From assembly GCA_019638255.1 (NCBI GenBank), contig JAHBUD010000001.1:1674001-1738000 (forward strand): a stretch of 64,000 bases of DNA, given 5' to 3'. Shown here in pieces: positions 60,904-64,000 of this stretch (its first letter is position 1; every line of letters begins with the position of its first letter). This DNA comes from Cyclobacteriaceae bacterium (GTDB lineage Bacteria; Bacteroidota; Bacteroidia; Cytophagales; Cyclobacteriaceae). The notes under the pieces are model-generated. The model was not told where the DNA came from. It saw nothing but the letters and a program-made list of their open reading frames with translations, and searched no databases. Position numbers and translations under genes: made by a program.

Positions 60904-63162
60904 CTATGTGTGTATTCTGAGTTTGGCAAAGCTAAGTAATAAGGTCTTTTCGCCAAAATCGTCAAAAAGTATTTTGGCTTTCCGGTCTGCCCCGGTTTCA
61001 TCCAGTTGGGTCACGGTTCCATACCCGAATTTAGGGTGTTCAACCTTCATCCCTTCCTTTAAAACGGAAGTATCGCTGGGTGTAAAGTCGCTTGGCGCAC
61101 GGTAGGATGTTGTTGCTTTTGTAACAGGCGCTGATGATGTTGTTCGTTTGATTCCATTTACCAACGATCGCGCATAATTTCCGGAAGAACGTGGAGCTGA
61201 CTCAAGCCCACCAAAGCGTGTACTGACTTTTATGTAGCGCTGATCAAGGTCATCCAGAAACCGGCTGGGTTCACAATTTTTCAACCTTCCAAAGCGGTAG
61301 CGGGTGAGGGCGTACGACAGGAACAATCGCTTTTGGGCACGGGTAATGGCCACATAAAAAAGCCTGCGCTCTTCTTCCAGGTCGGCCCGGCTGCTGAGCA
61401 TCATCTGCGATGGGAACAAATCTTCTTCGAGCCCTACAATGTAAACGTATTTAAACTCAAGACCTTTGGCCATGTGAATGGTCATCAGGGTAACTTTCTC
61501 CGGGTCTTTGTCTTTATCTTCATCTTGGTTGGTGATCAACGAAACATCTTGCAGGAATGCACTCAGCGATTTCTCTGTTTTTTCCGGATCCTCAACGTAT
61601 TCCTTGATGGCGTTCAGCAATTCCTGTACGTTTTCGTACCGGCTTAGTCCTTCCACGGTTTTGTCTTCATACAACTCACGCAACAAACCTGAGCCTTTGG
61701 CGATTTCAAAAGCAGCATCGTAAGCATCTTTTCGTTCCACCTCAAGTGCAAAACGCTTAATGAGTGTAACAAAGTCAAAGAGGGTGCCGGTAACTCTTCC
61801 GCCTACAAATGACGTGGCGTTTTGCAACACATCCCAAATGGAAATGCCATGATCGTTCGCGGCTACAATCAGTTTGTCTACCGTAGTGTCGCCAATGCCG
61901 CGTTTTGGCAAGTTGATGATTCTTCGCAAGGAAGCTTCATCATTTTGATTGATGGAGAAACGCAAATAGGCCAGCAGATCTTTGATTTCTTTTCGTTGGT
62001 AAAATGACAGCCCGCCAACAACCTTGTATTTGATGTTCATTCTGCGCAGTGCTTCTTCCATGGCACGCGACTGGCTGTTGGTACGGTACAGGATTACAAA
62101 ATCACTGAACTTAAGTTGGTGCTGCATCTTTTCTTCAAAGATTGAGGATGCCACCAGGCGGCCTTCCTCATTATCCGAAACAGCCTTAATGAGCTCGATC
62201 AGGTTTCCTTCTTCATTGGCCGTCCAAACGGTTTTAGGAAGCTGCGCTTTATTTTTTTGGATAACCGTATTCGCGGCTTCTACAATGGTTTGTGTAGAGC
62301 GGTAATTCTGTTCCAGTTTAAAAATTTTCAGGTCGGGGTAGTCGCGTTCAAAATTCAGGATGTTGGTAATGTCGGCCCCGCGAAAACCGTAAATGCTCTG
62401 CGCATCATCACCAACCACGCAAATGTTTTCCCACATCGAGCAAAGCTTGCGGATGATAAAGTACTGGCACAAGTTGGTATCCTGAAACTCGTCTACCAAT
62501 ACGTATTTTATTCTGTTCTGATATTTGTTCAGTGCTTCCAAATGCTCCTTGAAGAGCTTGTCGGTATTGAACAATAAATCATCAAAATCCATGGCACCGG
62601 CCTTGAAGCAACGCAGGGCATAGGTTTTATAGATGTTACCGATCTCGGGGCGCATGTTGGAAGCATCATCGCTGCGCAACTCCGGGTTAGCCAGATAGTC
62701 CTGCCAGCCAATCAGGCTGTTCTTGGCAGCCGATATCCGGTTGTATACGGTGTTTGGCTTGTAGGTAGCATCATCGAGGCCAAGTTCTTTTATGATGGTC
62801 TTCAGGAGGGATTTTGAATCGTCCGTATCGTAGATGGTGAAGCTTTTCGCGTAGCCCAGCAGGTGTGCTTCGGCCCTTAATATGCGGGCGAATACGGAGT
62901 GAAAGGTCCCCATCCACAGGTTTCGGGCATCGCTGCCAACAACAGTTTCAATCCGCTCGCGCATTTCTTTGGCTGCTTTGTTGGTAAACGTAAGCGCCAT
63001 GATGCTGAACGGGTCAACTTGTTTTTCACGAATCAGGTGTGCAATGCGGAAGGTAAGCACGCGCGTTTTACCGGATCCGGCCCCGGCTATGATCATGGTG
63101 GGGCCTTCTGTGTTGATTACTCCCTCACGTTGTGCGTCATTCAGTTGATCCAGGTAATCCAT
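60904..63162 (-). CDS. uvrD: UvrD/PcrA-type ATP-dependent DNA helicase
   Basis: About 752 residues from the ATG at 63162; an upstream frame to 63228 adds 22 weak residues. SF1 motifs are in order: Walker A MIIAGAGSGKTR (about 22-33), DEFQDTN (motif II), QSIYGFRGAD (III), LEQNYRSTQTI (IV), VTLMTIHMAKGLEFKYV (V) and VAITRAQKRLF (VI). It acts in nucleotide excision and mismatch repair and replication. The last 70 residues carry a Tudor-like PEKFGYGTV-type fold (VEHPKFGYGTVTQLDETG). It is divergent from the TcmP-like gene. Confidence 0.93.
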   Translation of the reverse strand: MDYLDQLNDAQREGVINTEGPTMIIAGAGSGKTRVLTFRIAHLIREKQVDPFSIMALTFTNKAAKEMRERIETVVGSDARNLWMGTFHSVFARILRAEAHLLGYAKSFTIYDTDDSKSLLKTIIKELGLDDATYKPNTVYNRISAAKNSLIGWQDYLANPELRSDDASNMRPEIGNIYKTYALRCFKAGAMDFDDLLFNTDKLFKEHLEALNKYQNRIKYVLVDEFQDTNLCQYFIIRKLCSMWENICVVGDDAQSIYGFRGADITNILNFERDYPDLKIFKLEQNYRSTQTIVEAANTVIQKNKAQLPKTVWTANEEGNLIELIKAVSDNEEGRLVASSIFEEKMQHQLKFSDFVILYRTNSQSRAMEEALRRMNIKYKVVGGLSFYQRKEIKDLLAYLRFSINQNDEASLRRIINLPKRGIGDTTVDKLIVAANDHGISIWDVLQNATSFVGGRVTGTLFDFVTLIKRFALEVERKDAYDAAFEIAKGSGLLRELYEDKTVEGLSRYENVQELLNAIKEYVEDPEKTEKSLSAFLQDVSLITNQDEDKDKDPEKVTLMTIHMAKGLEFKYVYIVGLEEDLFPSQMMLSSRADLEEERRLFYVAITRAQKRLFLSYALTRYRFGRLKNCEPSRFLDDLDQRYIKVSTRFGGLESAPRSSGNYARSLVNGIKRTTSSAPVTKATTSYRAPSDFTPSDTSVLKEGMKVEHPKFGYGTVTQLDETGADRKAKILFDDFGEKTLLLSFAKLRIHT

Positions 63163-63229
63163 ATCGGGCTGCAAATTAATCGATGATTGGATTGAATTAA
63201 GTTCCGGTGAACATTTTTTGCTGAACACA

Positions 63230-63261
63230 TTGAAATTATTCTTCCGATCGGTATACTTTTG
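63230..63261 (+). promoter_or_regulatory. Probable promoter for the TcmP-like gene
   Basis: TTG at 63230-63232, a 21-bp spacer and TACTTTTG (63254-63261), an exact TAnnTTTG match. The likely TTG start at 63279 is 17 bp downstream. Confidence 0.5.
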
Positions 63262-63278
63262 TTAAACCATTTCATTCA

Positions 63279-64000
63279 TTGCCACGATCTGATTATTCTT
63301 TTTTCGTTAATGATGGGTTTCCCATTACGGCAGCCGAACCTTGGTTTAAAGTAAAAGTTCAACTCATCCAGCGGTATTTACGGTCTTTTGTTACACACTG
63401 CGCTGAAAAATCGGATGAGATTATTGTGGTTGATTTATTTGCCGGCAGCGGGTTGTATTCGTTAGGCTACCAAAAGGAATTATTTCCCGGTTCGTGCCTG
63501 GCTTCGCTGCAAGCGGATTTACCGATTTCAAAATGGATTTTCTGTGAGCGCGACCCTGAATTTGCCTGGGCGCTAAAGGTGCGGGTGAACAAATACTTCA
63601 AAGGAAAGAACGTATTGATTTTTGAAGACGCATTGGATAAGCTGCCGGAAAAACTGAAATACTATGTACCCGTTTCAAAGCGGGGGTATCGGGTAAGCGT
63701 GTTTTGTATTGTTGATCCGTTTGCCATTGACGTGCCGATGACGATGTTAAACACCTTGCACGAGGCAGGCTTTAGCTTTGTTATACCGTTTACCTTTAGC
63801 CTTAACGACAGGCACAACTTTCGTTTTTACCTGAGTGAACATCGTGAAAAACTGAAGAAATTTTTGGGAGAGGATAGGGATGTTGAAAAGCTCGATGATT
63901 CCAAAAGTAACCTGGAGTTTTACAAGCGAAGCGTTCGGATTATACGGAATAATATGCTGGTGATGGGCATGAACAGCTCGTTGTCGGTTCAGCGACTTGA
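63279..64000 (+). CDS. tcmP: TcmP-like (three-Cys-motif partner) methyltransferase-fold protein, 3' end outside window
   Basis: The frame is open from 63234 to the end of the window with no ATG; the best start is TTG at 63279. It shows a Rossmann-like SAM-binding stretch (IIVVDLFAGSGLYSLG), ISKWIFCERDPEFAWALKV, and FCIVDPFAIDVPMTMLN with an acidic DPF motif. These fit the TcmP family, often paired with a small three-Cys-motif protein and seen in mobile or defence islands. The partner is not in the window. About 240 residues are visible. Product and target are unknown. Confidence 0.65.
   Translation, partial: MPRSDYSFFVNDGFPITAAEPWFKVKVQLIQRYLRSFVTHCAEKSDEIIVVDLFAGSGLYSLGYQKELFPGSCLASLQADLPISKWIFCERDPEFAWALKVRVNKYFKGKNVLIFEDALDKLPEKLKYYVPVSKRGYRVSVFCIVDPFAIDVPMTMLNTLHEAGFSFVIPFTFSLNDRHNFRFYLSEHREKLKKFLGEDRDVEKLDDSKSNLEFYKRSVRIIRNNMLVMGMNSSLSVQRL

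Noticed and set aside
1..64000. tRNA, rRNA, CRISPR arrays, prophage or insertion sequence genes
   Set aside because: No cloverleaf-like sequence, tandem spaced repeats, integrase or transposase was visible in the intergenic gaps or reading frames.

Overview
The window reads as chromosomal core sequence from a member of the Bacteroidota, most likely the order Cytophagales. The evidence is a fused LpxC-FabZ gene, a PorX-type response regulator of the type IX secretion system (T9SS), two proteins with T9SS or gliding-type C-terminal domains, several families found mainly in this phylum (DUF3822, DUF4290, DUF4296), and promoters of the TTTG-N19/20-TAnnTTTG type with no clear Shine-Dalgarno sites. 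I saw no rRNA or tRNA gene, CRISPR array, insertion sequence or prophage. The longest stretches without a gene are about 150-190 bp, so nothing over 300 bp is unexplained.

Layout. 1-3136 (+): end of an RND efflux pump with its adaptor, then DoxX and TauE/SafE membrane proteins. 3137-11220: mostly single genes (M20 peptidase, NTF2-like lipoprotein, glycosyltransferase, SPOR-OmpA protein, bestrophin-like protein with a TPR membrane protein, META lipoprotein, small GNAT, YtxH, PEBP-like), with a nested palindromic repeat at 4679-4828. 11270-20589: pyrE with a flavin amine oxidase, two Nudix hydrolases, coaD-DUF3822-unknown, DUF1573, DUF423-YggS, and a GH3 acyl-amide synthetase overlapping a LysE-type exporter. 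20601-26272: DUF58/BatD-like/BatA-like block (-), a DUF4296 lipoprotein and mutS2 (+). 26316-35471: the lipid A block (lpxD, lpxC-fabZ, lpxA, ABC ATPase) behind an HD phosphohydrolase, and divergently porX-tsaE-ald. 35468-45583: valS and an rRNA m5C methyltransferase (-), then fumarylacetoacetase with a flavin reductase, a lipoprotein, an M64 peptidase gene broken by an in-frame stop, and a large TPR protein (+). 45622-55068: pdhB, an OmpA/TPR lipoprotein, PspC, and a compact minus-strand run hisS-hutH-CHU_C protein-ybaB-glycosyltransferase. 55205-64000: a 50-residue basic protein with a near-perfect promoter, an NfeD-like/flotillin pair, xth, murA with a small membrane protein, DUF4290, a UvrD-type helicase, and a TcmP-like methyltransferase-fold gene running off the end.

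How it fits together. Much of the window is envelope biology: lipid A synthesis, peptidoglycan precursor synthesis (MurA), efflux, OmpA-type anchoring lipoproteins and T9SS regulation and cargo. Housekeeping genes (valS, hisS, pyrE, coaD, mutS2, uvrD) are interspersed. Points most worth a second look are the stop codon in the M64 peptidase, the MurA active-site Cys-to-Asp exchange, the GH3-LysE overlap, the nested palindrome, the heptanucleotide repeat inside hisS, the hisS-hutH pairing, the 50-residue basic gene, and the TcmP-like gene without an ATG. I did not find a clearly new multi-gene defence or biosynthetic system.
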